Source: Ensifer oleiphilus (lineage in GTDB: Bacteria; Pseudomonadota; Alphaproteobacteria; Rhizobiales; Rhizobiaceae). Taken from it: DNA of 64,000 nucleotides. The notes beneath the pieces are model-generated. The model made no database searches, was not told where the DNA came from, and saw only the letters and a program-made list of their open reading frames with translations. The stretch is taken from the NCBI RefSeq assembly GCF_013371465.1, contig NZ_JABWDU010000007.1, positions 248,001 to 312,000 on the forward strand, given 5' to 3'. How positions within the stretch are numbered: the first letter of the stretch is position 1; every line of letters begins with the position of its first letter. Positions 9,412 to 18,124 of the stretch are shown piece by piece. A program made the position numbers and the translations under genes.

Positions 9412-9774
9412 ATGAGACGGACCTACTCCCAAATCGATATGGATGAACGTCGCAGGATCGCTAAGTGGCGAGCGGCCGGCCTGAGCGCCACGGTGATCGC
9501 CGAGAAGCTTGGGCGGCATTGCTCGACGATTTTCCGTGAGCTCAGCCGCAATGCTTTCCAAGATGCGCAAACGCCGGAGCTCAGCGGCTACTACTGTGTC
9601 ACCGCCAATGAGATGGCACTTGAGCGCAGAGCCAAGTTGCGCAAGCTTGCTCGGTTTGCGCATGTGCGCCGCTCAGTGATCGAGCGGATCATGCATGGCT
9701 GGTCGCCGCAGCAGATCGCCGGCCGAATGCGGCTGGAGCGTCATCCGATTTCAGTCCTGGAGTGTTCGGCATAG
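9412..9774 (+). pseudogene. IS30-family transposase, N-terminal fragment
   Basis: The 120-residue frame begins with the IS30 helix-turn-helix region: Y-S-Q-I-D-M-D-E-R-R-R-I-A-K-W-R-A-A-G, then I-A-E-K-L-G-R-H-x-S-T-I-x-R-E-L-S-R-N. It continues through W-S-P-Q-Q-I-A-G-R-M, after which the catalytic DDE domain should start. The homology breaks off near 9760 and the frame stops at 9774, so two thirds of the protein are lost. It lies directly after the IS6 fragment, giving a nested transposon graveyard downstream of VapBC. Confidence 0.75.
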
Positions 9775-9862
9775 CTTACGAGGCGCAATCTGCCAGCAGT
9801 CGAGCTAACTTCGAAGGCGGCTGGGATCCGTTGGTGGTTCCAGGGAGCTTTCGGCAACTCAG

Positions 9863-10120
9863 TTGCCGCAAATCGTTTTTCTGGCAGATGAAGAAAACCC
9901 TCGTTCAGTCACCTGGGTCAGCCTCACTGAGGCAGTCAACATCGCTGGCAAGAAGTTACGCTTCTCAAGTGCTAAGTTGAGCACTACTGACGCCGACCTT
10001 GCGAAAGACGTGACGGCCGGGCTCGGATGGCTATGGGACGAGCGCCGGATAGATTTTGCCATCTTCCCGGGCACAGGCTTGGTTCCTTCTGATTTTGAGG
10101 TTTTTTATGATAGATATTAA
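9863..10120 (+). CDS. Unrecognised ORF, possibly truncated
   Basis: An 85-residue frame I do not recognise. It has a normal-looking protein composition with W-L-W-D-E-R-R-I-D-F-A-I-F-P near the end and no membrane segment. No convincing ribosome site precedes the first ATG and it starts about 90 bases after the broken IS30 frame, so it could be the C-terminal remnant of a larger gene cut by the insertion. A second short ORF overlaps its end. Confidence 0.3.
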   Translation: MPQIVFLADEENPRSVTWVSLTEAVNIAGKKLRFSSAKLSTTDADLAKDVTAGLGWLWDERRIDFAIFPGTGLVPSDFEVFYDRY

Positions 10121-10229
10121 AGAATATGCCGCCCTTGCCCTTCAAAATAGCGCTTTGGTTTGCCGCGCGCCATCAGACAGGGGCTGGAAGGGCAGGGGAA
10201 ATCAATCAGGCCTTATCGTAGGTGAATGA
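10107..10229 (+). CDS. Very short overlapping ORF of unknown nature
   Basis: A 40-residue frame starting M-I-D-I-K-E-Y-A-A-L-A-L inside the end of the preceding ORF, a typical coupled start, but with no other sign of coding. It runs into the 3' end of the convergent gene. It is probably the beginning of a gene whose remainder was lost. Confidence 0.2.
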   Translation: MIDIKEYAALALQNSALVCRAPSDRGWKGRGNQSGLIVGE

Positions 10230-10481
10230 CGTCAAAAGCGTCGTCACGAAGTTGCTGGCCTTTTCCTTGACAAGAACCTCGGTCCATTCATCGGTCCCGC
10301 GCAGCATAAGCCCCGTGTATATGCTGTCGACTGCTGCCTCTTCGATGCGTTTGATATGCGCATTGAAGGAAGCCTCATCTCCAGATTTATAGAGGTCTCG
10401 AACAACCATCCTCAGGATTTCCTGAATGGCGATCTGCCATGCTGTGTTGATTGCCTGAAGTTCGTTGGCTTGGTTCGTCAT
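10206..10481 (-). CDS. Small hypothetical protein (91 aa)
   Basis: I do not recognise this 91-residue protein. It looks all-helical and soluble, with charged amphipathic stretches (I-A-I-Q-E-I-L-R-M-V-V-R-D-L-Y-K) and no signal peptide or cysteines. An excellent ribosome site (CAGGAGGG, 5 bases before ATG) argues that it is real. It is co-directional with the cold-shock gene upstream but separated from it by a strong terminator, so it needs its own promoter. Confidence 0.65.
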   Translation of the reverse strand: MTNQANELQAINTAWQIAIQEILRMVVRDLYKSGDEASFNAHIKRIEEAAVDSIYTGLMLRGTDEWTEVLVKEKASNFVTTLLTSFTYDKA

Positions 10482-10543
10482 TGAACCCTCCTGTCACAAC
10501 GGCCGTATCGCCAGCCAGCGCGTGCTGTTGGGCAAACAGGCAC

Positions 10544-10571
10544 AAAAAAAGGCCAGGCAATTTGCCTGACC
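10544..10571 (-). terminator. Rho-independent terminator after cspA
   Basis: Read on the minus strand, a 10-pair stem (10571-10562 with 10560-10551, one G-T pair, tiny loop) is followed at once by seven T residues (10550-10544). It lies 64 bases after the cspA stop and before the next minus-strand gene, a textbook intrinsic terminator. Confidence 0.85.
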
Positions 10572-10634
10572 TCGATTGGTAATTTGCTTTCGACAGTGCC
10601 AGTACATCCGTGGTCAAAGGAAAGCAGTTACCGA

Positions 10635-10844
10635 TTATACGGCCTGCAGGTTGCAGGCAGACATCTTGCCCGACTTGTTGTCGCGCTCGAGGTCAAAACC
10701 GATCTTCTGGCCTTCGACGATTTCGCGCATGCCAGCACGCTCGACGGCGGAGATGTGAACGAAGGCGTCAGCGCCGCCGTTGTCAGGCTGAATGAAGCCG
10801 AAGCCCTTGGTGGAATTAAACCATTTAACTGTGCCAGTGGTCAT
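10635..10844 (-). CDS. cspA: Cold-shock protein, CspA family
   Basis: A 69-residue single cold-shock domain that binds single-stranded nucleic acid. Both RNA-binding motifs are intact: K-G-F-G-F-I near residue 15 and D-A-F-V-H-I near residue 29. The start at 10844 (M-T-T-G-T-V-K-W-F-N) has AAAGGG upstream; the ATG at 10859 would add five non-family residues. Length fits the rhizobial CspA paralogues. It is monocistronic, ending at the intrinsic terminator at 10571-10544. Confidence 0.93.
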   Translation of the reverse strand: MTTGTVKWFNSTKGFGFIQPDNGGADAFVHISAVERAGMREIVEGQKIGFDLERDNKSGKMSACNLQAV

Positions 10845-11426
10845 GATGAACCCTTTCATAGCATATTGAATGACCGCCGCGCGGAAGCGCTGCGGATGAT
10901 GATAGCGATTTTTGAAAGGAAGGTTCGTTCAGGGCGCGGTTGCTAAATGCGCGGTAACCAAAGCTCAGCAAGCAAATATCGGTAAATCACTGATAGAGAC
11001 AACTGATCTGTTCGTCAACTTTTAGTTTTCCCCCAGTCGATGACATCTCGATGCGCCGGAAGGTGCGGGCCGCAGCGGGGGAGGCCGACGCACCATCGGT
11101 CGGCCCGCTGGCAGTTGGGTCTCTCTACCTCGCCGTCCGCATCATCTTACGCCTGTAAAATTTGGCGACAACACCTCCGATTCCCTTGCACAACAGACGT
11201 CCGGACGCGGCAGCATTGCGTTGTAAGCGAAAGACGGGCGCGGTTCGGCTTGTCGCCGTGCACCGAGCCTATAGGTATCGCTCGAATGTGTAGCTTCTGG
11301 GCTTGAGGTCGCGATCGGCCTGCGCACTTGAGGCACGCATGCATGTAGCGCCGTTGAGAGGTCGAGGTGATCGGGAGCGCGGCCACGCAAACGTGGGGGG
11401 CTGCCGGCTGCCAAGTGGGTCTGAAC
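10845..11426. other. Gene-free stretch upstream of cspA
   Basis: About 580 bases with no gene I can support. The right part of the cspA 5' leader (to about 11040) is AT-richer than its surroundings and should hold the cspA promoter, but I see no clear -35/-10 pair. Short minus-strand frames in 11142-11414 have no family resemblance and no ribosome sites. Confidence 0.5.
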
Positions 11427-12725
11427 TCAGTACATGATCTGTCCGTTCACCATCTGGCCGGTTGATGGGGTAAGCTCGCGCTTCAAGACTTCGCGAGCCT
11501 CGCCGCTGATGACGGAGGCCGGCGCCGCGACGGCCACGCGCGCTGCCGATCCAGCCAAATTTGCGGCCGCGACCCCTACGCGATCCGCGAATGTCGCCTC
11601 TCCACTCGCCAGCGTCTGACCGGCTAGCCGACGTCCAAGCATGGCCACGATTTCAGGGCTGTCGGCGAACGTATTGTGACCGAGCGGATCTTTGGTCGCG
11701 ACGGTACTCGTGTCGATGACCGAAACGCCTAGTTCTTCAAGCACGGAGGCATAGGGTCTGAGATCGGATCCGCCGACACGGTCCACGCCGCCCGACAGCC
11801 AGCCAGACACCTCGAGCGCCTTGTCGCGTGTGGACGTCAAGATCGCAAAGTGCGGTCGCTTTGGCCCCATCTCGACGAACTGACGACGAAACACGTCGAT
11901 GTCGATGTCCGGTGATGCCAGAATGACGTTTCTGACCTTCACCGGGATTGACTTTTCGCGCATCGCGACGCCCCGGAGCGCCTCTGCTGCGAGCCAACCT
12001 CCCATGGAATGAGCGAGAATCGTCACGTCCTGCACATCAGGGCTTTTTGCGACCTGAAGGATCAGATCTTCCAAGGCGCGACGCGAATAGTTGGCGCTCT
12101 CCCTGTCATAGAGGTAGTCGAACGCGCGGCCTCGCGACGGCCAGGTGAAGAGGATCGGCGCCGCATCCGTTCCAGCGTCGTGAACGATCTGTGCCAGGCG
12201 GAAGACCGCATCGGCATATGTGTTGTTGAAGCCGTGTACAAAGATGAGCACCTGACGCTTGGCGTTTCGATTTTTCCGAAACCATTCGAGCGCCTGACGT
12301 TCGGTGTCGGCTTTGGTTACCTCGAGTACCGCGAATTCTTTTTCCGGATTCGGCGGCACGCGAGATGGCCACTGCACCTCGCCGATCTTGCGATTCCGAT
12401 CCGGTGGAATGGAGACGGCGACGCTGTTGAGCGAGATCGCCGTCCCGCGCTCGCCGGTATAGAGTTTGCCGGGGCTTCCCGAAGGCTTGCGTGTCGTAGC
12501 AACCAGCATGTTCACTCTGCTGGCGTCGCGGGCGGTCACCTCAGGAGGCTGAAGGACATTCTCCACCCGAGTGGCGCAGCCGGGTGCGAGGATAGATAGC
12601 ACCAGCAGGAACGCAAGCGCCCGCCGTGGGAACGCATATGTTGCAGAGATCCGGTACGGTCGCGCAGTCCGTTGCGCTCCCCGGGCGCCGTTTCGCCCGG
12701 GGAAAGAGCGCCTGGAAATTGTCAT
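11427..12725 (-). CDS. DUF900-type alpha/beta-hydrolase lipoprotein
   Basis: A 432-residue serine hydrolase of the DUF900 type. A long basic N-terminus is followed by a hydrophobic segment and a lipobox (I-L-A-P-G-C), so it should be a lipoprotein. The nucleophile elbow is H-S-M-G-G-W, and the oxyanion strand reads I-F-V-H-G-F-N-N-T-Y, both family hallmarks; a late H-N-T-F could supply the histidine. The start at 12725 lies one base after the stop of the RND pump, implying translational coupling, though no good ribosome site is seen. The ATG at 12770 is an alternative. Substrate unknown; its position at the end of an efflux operon suggests an envelope role. Confidence 0.75.
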   Translation of the reverse strand: MTISRRSFPGRNGARGAQRTARPYRISATYAFPRRALAFLLVLSILAPGCATRVENVLQPPEVTARDASRVNMLVATTRKPSGSPGKLYTGERGTAISLNSVAVSIPPDRNRKIGEVQWPSRVPPNPEKEFAVLEVTKADTERQALEWFRKNRNAKRQVLIFVHGFNNTYADAVFRLAQIVHDAGTDAAPILFTWPSRGRAFDYLYDRESANYSRRALEDLILQVAKSPDVQDVTILAHSMGGWLAAEALRGVAMREKSIPVKVRNVILASPDIDIDVFRRQFVEMGPKRPHFAILTSTRDKALEVSGWLSGGVDRVGGSDLRPYASVLEELGVSVIDTSTVATKDPLGHNTFADSPEIVAMLGRRLAGQTLASGEATFADRVGVAAANLAGSAARVAVAAPASVISGEAREVLKRELTPSTGQMVNGQIMY

Positions 12726-12726
12726 A

Positions 12727-15700
12727 TCAGTGTTGCTCGATTTCACAGGGAATCCGGAACCAGGCGACATAGAGCGCCGGCAGGAACAGAAGGGTCAGCG
12801 CCGTTCCCACGACAATGCCACCCATCATCGCGTAGGCCATCGGACCCCAAAAGATCTCGTGCGAGATCGGGATAAGGGCGAGGGTCGCGGCCGCGGCAGT
12901 AAGCAAGATCGGCCGCATGCGATGTTCGGTTGCCTCGACGACAGCCTGCCAAGGCGGCACCCCCTTCGCCCGCAGGACCTCGATCTCCACGATAAGAATC
13001 ACGGAGTTTCGGATGAGGATGCCCACGAGGGCCAACACGCCAAGGAGCGCGACGAAGCCGAGCGGGGTGTTGCTGGCAAGCAGCGCCACCACGACACCGA
13101 TTAGCGCCAACGGGGCAACCGAGAAGACCAGGAACAATCTGTGGAAGCTCTGAAGCTGGATCATCAGCAGCGTCGCCATGATGAGCAGCATGGCCGGTGC
13201 AACGCTTGCGATCGGACCCTGGGACTTGGCACTTTCCTCGACCGCTCCTCCAATCTGGACGGTGTATCCGACCGGCAGCGTCTTTTCGAAGGCCGCAACC
13301 TTGTCGGCGAGTGCCTTCGCAATTGTCGCAGGCTGAGTGGCGTCGGCAATTCCGGCTTTGATCGTGATGGTCGAGACCCGATCGCGGCGCCAGATCGTCG
13401 GCTGTTCGAGCTCATAGCGGAAGGTTGCGACCGATGATAGCGGGACGGAGTGGCCGCTGCTGCTCTGCAGTTGCAGGTCGAGCAGAGTGTCGATCGAACG
13501 GCGCTCCATTTCCGAGGCGCGGCCGACGACATCGACCAGGTAGATATCGTCCCTCACTTGGGTAGCAGCGCTACCTTGCACGACGGTGTTGAGTGCCATC
13601 GCGATATCCTGCGACGAGACGCCGAGCTGGCGCGCCTTGTCCTGCAGCACATCGACCTTGACGACGCGAGCTGGTTCATTCCAGTCGAAGGCAAGGTTCC
13701 TGATGGAAGGATGGGTGCCTACTACAGACCCCAGTTTCTGCGCCAATTCGCGCACTGTCTGCAGATCCTCCCCCGACACGCGGTACTGAACTGGCTTTCC
13801 GACCGGCGGCCCGATTTCCAGAAGCTTCACATAGGCATCGGTTCCCGGGAACGTCTTGTGAAGGTAAGCTTCCACTTCCCGCTTCAGCTTGTCGCGATGC
13901 TGGAGGCCCTTGGTGACGACGACGGTTTGGCCGAAGGCAACGTCAGCCGGCTGTACGTCAAAGGAAAGGATGAAGCGCGGCGCGCCCCGTCCGACATAGG
14001 TCGACCAGTGCTCGACCTCTGGGTTGCCGGCCAGCATCTCACGTTCAAACTGCCCCATCTGGCGGCTCGTTTCGGCAATTGAGCTGTTCTGCGGCAGGTT
14101 CCAGTCGATGATGAGTTCCGGCCGGTCGGAACTCGGGAAGAACTGCTGTTGCACCATTGTCAGGCCGGCGACCGATCCCGCGAACATCAGGACCGTCGCA
14201 ACGATCGTCATCCAGCGCCAGCGCAGGCAGAACTGAAGCAGCTCCGAAAATGCCTTCGCGAACCAGCCCTTGTGTTCGGCATGCTTCTTCATCGTCTTTG
14301 GCAGGATGGTTACGCCGATGAGCGGGGTGAACAACACCGCGACGATCCAGGATACGATGAGCGAAACGGCGATGACGACGAAGAGTGTGAACGTGAACTC
14401 GCCGGCGCTGCTCTTGTTGAACGCGACCGGGATGAAGCCCGCGACCGTCACGAGCGTGCCGGTCAGCATCGGGAAGGCGGTGGACGTGTAGACATGGGTG
14501 GCGGCCTTCCTGAGACTGTCACCCATCTCGAGCCGCGACACCATCATCTCGACGGCGATCATGGCGTCATCGACGAGCAAGCCGAGGGCGATGATGAGGG
14601 CTCCGAGCGAGATGCGTTGCAGCGAAATGCCCGAATACTGCATGACCAAGAATGTGATGGCCAGGACCAGCGGGATGGCGATCGAGACAACCAGGCCAGC
14701 CCTGACCCCGAGGCTGATGAAACTGATCGCGAGTACGATTGCGACGGCCTCGAACAGGGCTTTGGTGAAGCCCCCCACAGCCTCGTGCACGACTTCTGGT
14801 TGGTCCGAGACCTGTTCGACGGAGACGCCGACCGGAAGATCCTGAATGATCCTCACCATCGTCTTTTCGAGCGCTTCCCCGAAGGCAAGCACGTTGCCGC
14901 CCGTCTTCATACCGATCGCGAGCCCAATTGCAGGCTTGCCATTGAAGCGGAAGAGCGAGTGTGGCGGGTCGACATAGCCGCGCGTAATGTTGGCGACGTC
15001 GGTCAACGGGAAGAAGCGGTCGTTTACCCTGAGATTGATGCCGCGCAATGTGTCTTCGGAGATGAAACGTCCGCCGACGCGCAAGGCGATGCGTTCCGGT
15101 CCAGTCTGGACGAAACCGGATTGGGTGACGGCGTTCTGCGCCTGCAACGTGGAAATGATGTCGGCGCGATTGATGCCAAGGGCGGCGATCTTGCGGGTCG
15201 AGAATTCGAGATAGATGACCTCTTCCTGCGCTCCGACGATGTCAACCTTGCCCACATCCGGAATCCCGAGGATCTGCGTGCGCGCGTCCTCAGCGAAATC
15301 GCGCAGTTCCCTGAAGCTTAGCCCGTCGGCCGTAAAGGCATAGATGTTGCCGTAGACATCACCGAACTGATCGTCAAAGAACGGCCCGATAACGCCCTGC
15401 GGAAATTCGTGCGTAATATCGTCAATAAGGTTGCGCACCCGTGCCCAGGTGGGCTTCACATCCCGCGCATTCGTCTTCGGCAGCAGATCGACGAAAACGA
15501 TCGTTTGGCCGGCGGTGGAGATGCTGCGGGTATGTTCGAGATTGTCGAGTTCCTGCAGTTTCTTTTCGATGCGGTCGGTCACCTGCTGCGTTACTTCCTG
15601 GGCGGAGGCGCCGGGCCACTGGGCCTGGATGACCATCGTCTTGATGGTGAAGGATGGATCTTCTTCGCGGCCGAGAGCCATATACGCATAGGCGCCCGCC

Positions 15701-15777
15701 ACGACGAAGATGATCATGAAATACCAGACCAGAGAACGATGCTCGAGCGCCCAGTCAGAAAGATTGAATTTTGTCAC
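12727..15777 (-). CDS. RND-family multidrug efflux transporter permease
   Basis: Inner-membrane proton-driven efflux pump, 1016 residues, full length. It has the AcrB topology: an N-terminal transmembrane helix, a large periplasmic loop, a helix bundle, a second loop and a second bundle. The proton-relay aspartates are present as D403-D404 in G-L-L-V-D-D-A-M in the fourth helix. Its start overlaps the stop of the adjacent adaptor (ATGA). With two separate adaptors in the operon it resembles P. aeruginosa TriC. No outer-membrane factor gene is nearby, so a TolC-like channel elsewhere is needed. Substrate unknown. Confidence 0.92.
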   Translation of the reverse strand: MTKFNLSDWALEHRSLVWYFMIIFVVAGAYAYMALGREEDPSFTIKTMVIQAQWPGASAQEVTQQVTDRIEKKLQELDNLEHTRSISTAGQTIVFVDLLPKTNARDVKPTWARVRNLIDDITHEFPQGVIGPFFDDQFGDVYGNIYAFTADGLSFRELRDFAEDARTQILGIPDVGKVDIVGAQEEVIYLEFSTRKIAALGINRADIISTLQAQNAVTQSGFVQTGPERIALRVGGRFISEDTLRGINLRVNDRFFPLTDVANITRGYVDPPHSLFRFNGKPAIGLAIGMKTGGNVLAFGEALEKTMVRIIQDLPVGVSVEQVSDQPEVVHEAVGGFTKALFEAVAIVLAISFISLGVRAGLVVSIAIPLVLAITFLVMQYSGISLQRISLGALIIALGLLVDDAMIAVEMMVSRLEMGDSLRKAATHVYTSTAFPMLTGTLVTVAGFIPVAFNKSSAGEFTFTLFVVIAVSLIVSWIVAVLFTPLIGVTILPKTMKKHAEHKGWFAKAFSELLQFCLRWRWMTIVATVLMFAGSVAGLTMVQQQFFPSSDRPELIIDWNLPQNSSIAETSRQMGQFEREMLAGNPEVEHWSTYVGRGAPRFILSFDVQPADVAFGQTVVVTKGLQHRDKLKREVEAYLHKTFPGTDAYVKLLEIGPPVGKPVQYRVSGEDLQTVRELAQKLGSVVGTHPSIRNLAFDWNEPARVVKVDVLQDKARQLGVSSQDIAMALNTVVQGSAATQVRDDIYLVDVVGRASEMERRSIDTLLDLQLQSSSGHSVPLSSVATFRYELEQPTIWRRDRVSTITIKAGIADATQPATIAKALADKVAAFEKTLPVGYTVQIGGAVEESAKSQGPIASVAPAMLLIMATLLMIQLQSFHRLFLVFSVAPLALIGVVVALLASNTPLGFVALLGVLALVGILIRNSVILIVEIEVLRAKGVPPWQAVVEATEHRMRPILLTAAAATLALIPISHEIFWGPMAYAMMGGIVVGTALTLLFLPALYVAWFRIPCEIEQH

Positions 15778-16874
15778 GGGTGGCGCTCCTGTACGCGTTT
15801 CACCTTCTGTCCATCGGCAAGTTGGTTGACGCCGGCGACGACGACTTCTTCTCCATCCCGTAGCCCGGACAGAATACGAACGAAGCGGAACTCAGCGGTG
15901 CGGTTGGCGAGCTCAACCGGTCTTGGCGTGACCGTGCTCGTTGATTGATCCACGACCCAGACGTGATCGACGCCATTTTTGTCTCTGATGGCGGTGCTTG
16001 GCAGGGTGATTGATCCGTTTCCTTCAGCCAACGGCTTGACAGTGACCACCGCACCGAGACGGAAAACCTCAGGTGCCTGATCGATCGCGAGTTTGACCCG
16101 GTGGGTGCGGGTCGTGGGATCGGCCTGAGGCGCGATTTCGCGAACGACACCAACAGTTTGCGCCGTACGGTCCAGTTGAAGTGCGACATCGACGCTGTCG
16201 CCCAGGTGTCCGGATGAAAGCAGCGCTTCGGGAACATCAACGACCACATCGCGCTGTTCGAGACGCGCCAGTTTCAAGACCGGTTGGCCCGTCGAGACCG
16301 TCTGGCCCGGTTCTGCGTATGTGGCCGTGACGACACCGTCGAATTCCGCCCTCAGTGTCGCGTAGCCAAGCTGCTCTTGTGCCTTGGCGAGGCTGGCGGT
16401 CTCTCTTGCGACGTTGGCCTCGGCCGACTTCAATTGTTGTTCGGCAAGTTCGTGATCGGCAATGCTTGAGGCGTTCTTGTGGGCGAGCGTTCGTTTACGC
16501 CCTTCTGTCAAAACGGCGTTCGTCAGGTGCGCCTGGGCATCGCGCAAGTTTGCATCTGCACTCCTGACTGAGAGCCGCAGACTGAGCGGATCGATTTCCG
16601 CCACGACATCACCTTTCCGCACGAGGTCGCCGACGTCGACATTGCGGGATACGATTCGTCCCAATGTTCGGAACGCTAGGTCGGTCTCGATGCGGGCCCG
16701 CACTATGCCGGGCAAGCGCTCGACAGCTTCCTGCTCACTTCGGGCAATTAAGGATTTGACGGGACGGGGGCTCGTCTCTTCCCCAGAGGTCGAGTTCTGC
16801 TCGCAGCCGGCAATGAGCGAGATCGACAGAAAAAGAGGAAGAGTGGTGTATCGGCGACTGGGGATCATTGTCAT
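15774..16874 (-). CDS. RND efflux periplasmic adaptor lipoprotein (second adaptor)
   Basis: Membrane-fusion protein of 366 residues with a lipobox signal (L-I-A-G-C-E-Q), a split lipoyl/barrel-sandwich domain, an alpha-helical hairpin (L-A-E-Q-Q-L-K-S-A-E-A-N-V-A-R) and beta-barrel parts (T-R-T-H-R-V-K-L-A-I). I chose ATG 16874, which overlaps the stop of the preceding adaptor (ATGA); the longest frame starts inside that gene. It overlaps the pump start by four bases. It should bridge the pump to an outer-membrane channel, as a partner of the other adaptor. Confidence 0.87.
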   Translation of the reverse strand: MTMIPSRRYTTLPLFLSISLIAGCEQNSTSGEETSPRPVKSLIARSEQEAVERLPGIVRARIETDLAFRTLGRIVSRNVDVGDLVRKGDVVAEIDPLSLRLSVRSADANLRDAQAHLTNAVLTEGRKRTLAHKNASSIADHELAEQQLKSAEANVARETASLAKAQEQLGYATLRAEFDGVVTATYAEPGQTVSTGQPVLKLARLEQRDVVVDVPEALLSSGHLGDSVDVALQLDRTAQTVGVVREIAPQADPTTRTHRVKLAIDQAPEVFRLGAVVTVKPLAEGNGSITLPSTAIRDKNGVDHVWVVDQSTSTVTPRPVELANRTAEFRFVRILSGLRDGEEVVVAGVNQLADGQKVKRVQERHP

Positions 16875-17938
16875 TTGCCTTCCCAAGCTACTGCCTGGCC
16901 TTCCTTGAGGAACTTTCCGCCCTCCGTAACAATCAGGTCGTCCGGGGCGATGCCGCCGGTCACGACGAAGTCGCTTTTGCGGTAGCGGCTGACCGCAACT
17001 TTCCGAAGGGTAACGGAGAGATTTTCGTCGTTGATCAGCCAAACCGCGGGTTCGCCCTTGGCGGAGGCAATCGCGGTGTAGGGCAGCACGATTCCTTCGC
17101 GTGGTGCGGAGCGGAGTATGCCGACCACCGGTGTGCCAAGGGGCCAGTAAGAGTTTTCCTGGAGTCTCACCTTGATCCTGATTGTACCGCCTTTGGGGTC
17201 AATCACTGGGGAGAGTTCCCGGATGTTCGCGTGCACTTCGAGTGCCCGATCCCCAACCGGTGCCACCGCGACATCCGACAACGGCGGGCCATCCAGAAAG
17301 AAAGCCTCGAAGACATCGAACACCACATCTCTCGGGCCGTCATGAGCGAGCGTGAGGACTGACTGCGCTGCCGAGACAACCTGCCCCACTTCTAAGCTGC
17401 GGGCGGTGATGATCCCGTCGGCTTCAGCCTTCAACTCCGTATGGGACAGTGCATCTTCCGCTGTGGCCAGCGCAGCCGCAGCAGCTTCCAAGTTGGCTTG
17501 GGCACTCGTCAGGTCTTTACGAGCCTCGTCAAAAGTCTCCTGCGAAATGACCTGCGATTGCACGAGGGCCCTTGATCGCTCGAATGCCAGCGTTTTCTGT
17601 TTGACCACCGCCTGCGCCGACGCCAGTGCAGCTCTTGCAACGCTGACATCTGCCTGCTGCTCGGTATCGTTGATGCGCGCCAGGAGCTGGCCGGCGCGAA
17701 CGTGCGCACCCACATCAACCTGCCTGTCGATCACCCTGCCGCTCACGCGAAATGAGAGGTCGGTCTGGTTCCGCGCCTTCACCTCACCGGTAATTTCCGC
17801 ACCCGGCTGATATTGAACCGAGGCGGCCGCGATAACCCGCACCTGTTGCGGCGCGGGCGACGTGGCTGCAGTCTTGTCGTCGCAGGCGGCGAGGCAGGCG
17901 CAGGCGAGACCAATTCCCAGAATTTGAAGTGACTTCAT
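16871..17938 (-). CDS. RND efflux periplasmic adaptor lipoprotein (first adaptor)
   Basis: Membrane-fusion protein of 355 residues, first gene of the efflux operon. The lipobox is C-L-A-A-C-D-D; the lipoyl half-motif reads F-R-V-S-G-R-V-I-D-R-Q-V-D-V-G, followed by a long hairpin and the returning half (A-D-G-I-I-T-A-R-S-L-E-V-G-Q-V-V). Start 17938 has GGAGAAAAA directly upstream; the longer frame reaches into the operator region. It differs clearly from the second adaptor, so the pair is not a recent duplication. Divergent from the TetR gene. Confidence 0.87.
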   Translation of the reverse strand: MKSLQILGIGLACACLAACDDKTAATSPAPQQVRVIAAASVQYQPGAEITGEVKARNQTDLSFRVSGRVIDRQVDVGAHVRAGQLLARINDTEQQADVSVARAALASAQAVVKQKTLAFERSRALVQSQVISQETFDEARKDLTSAQANLEAAAAALATAEDALSHTELKAEADGIITARSLEVGQVVSAAQSVLTLAHDGPRDVVFDVFEAFFLDGPPLSDVAVAPVGDRALEVHANIRELSPVIDPKGGTIRIKVRLQENSYWPLGTPVVGILRSAPREGIVLPYTAIASAKGEPAVWLINDENLSVTLRKVAVSRYRKSDFVVTGGIAPDDLIVTEGGKFLKEGQAVAWEGK

Positions 17939-18026
17939 TTTTTCTCCGTTGCCGTTGGCAACCATCAGAAAGCCGGCGGGTTCGCCTGCGGACTTCGAAT
18001 CTGATGGTTCTAAGGGCGATGGCCTG

Positions 18027-18096
18027 ATGTTGACGGCGTCCACTTAAGGACTAAAGTAGACGACGTCAACATTGCTCCAGCAGAAAAGTTGACGAG
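18027..18096. promoter_or_regulatory. Probable TetR-type operator between efflux operon and regulator
   Basis: ATGTTGACGGCGTCCAC (18027-18043) and GTAGACGACGTCAACAT (18056-18072) form an inverted repeat with only two mismatches in 17 positions. A third GTTGACG half-site follows at 18088-18094. They lie in the short gap between the divergent genes, where a TetR-family repressor would control both. The link to this regulator is inference. Confidence 0.5.
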
Positions 18097-18124
18097 CGCA
18101 ACATAAGGGCCTAGATGGACCAGC

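Noticed and set aside
11142-11414. Minus-strand short frames in the gap upstream of cspA
   Set aside because: No ribosome site or family match; two frames overlap each other with similar lengths, as expected by chance at high GC.
14149-15321. Plus-strand open frame of 390 codons inside the RND pump gene
   Set aside because: Same mirror composition and antisense to an intact pump; no ribosome site.
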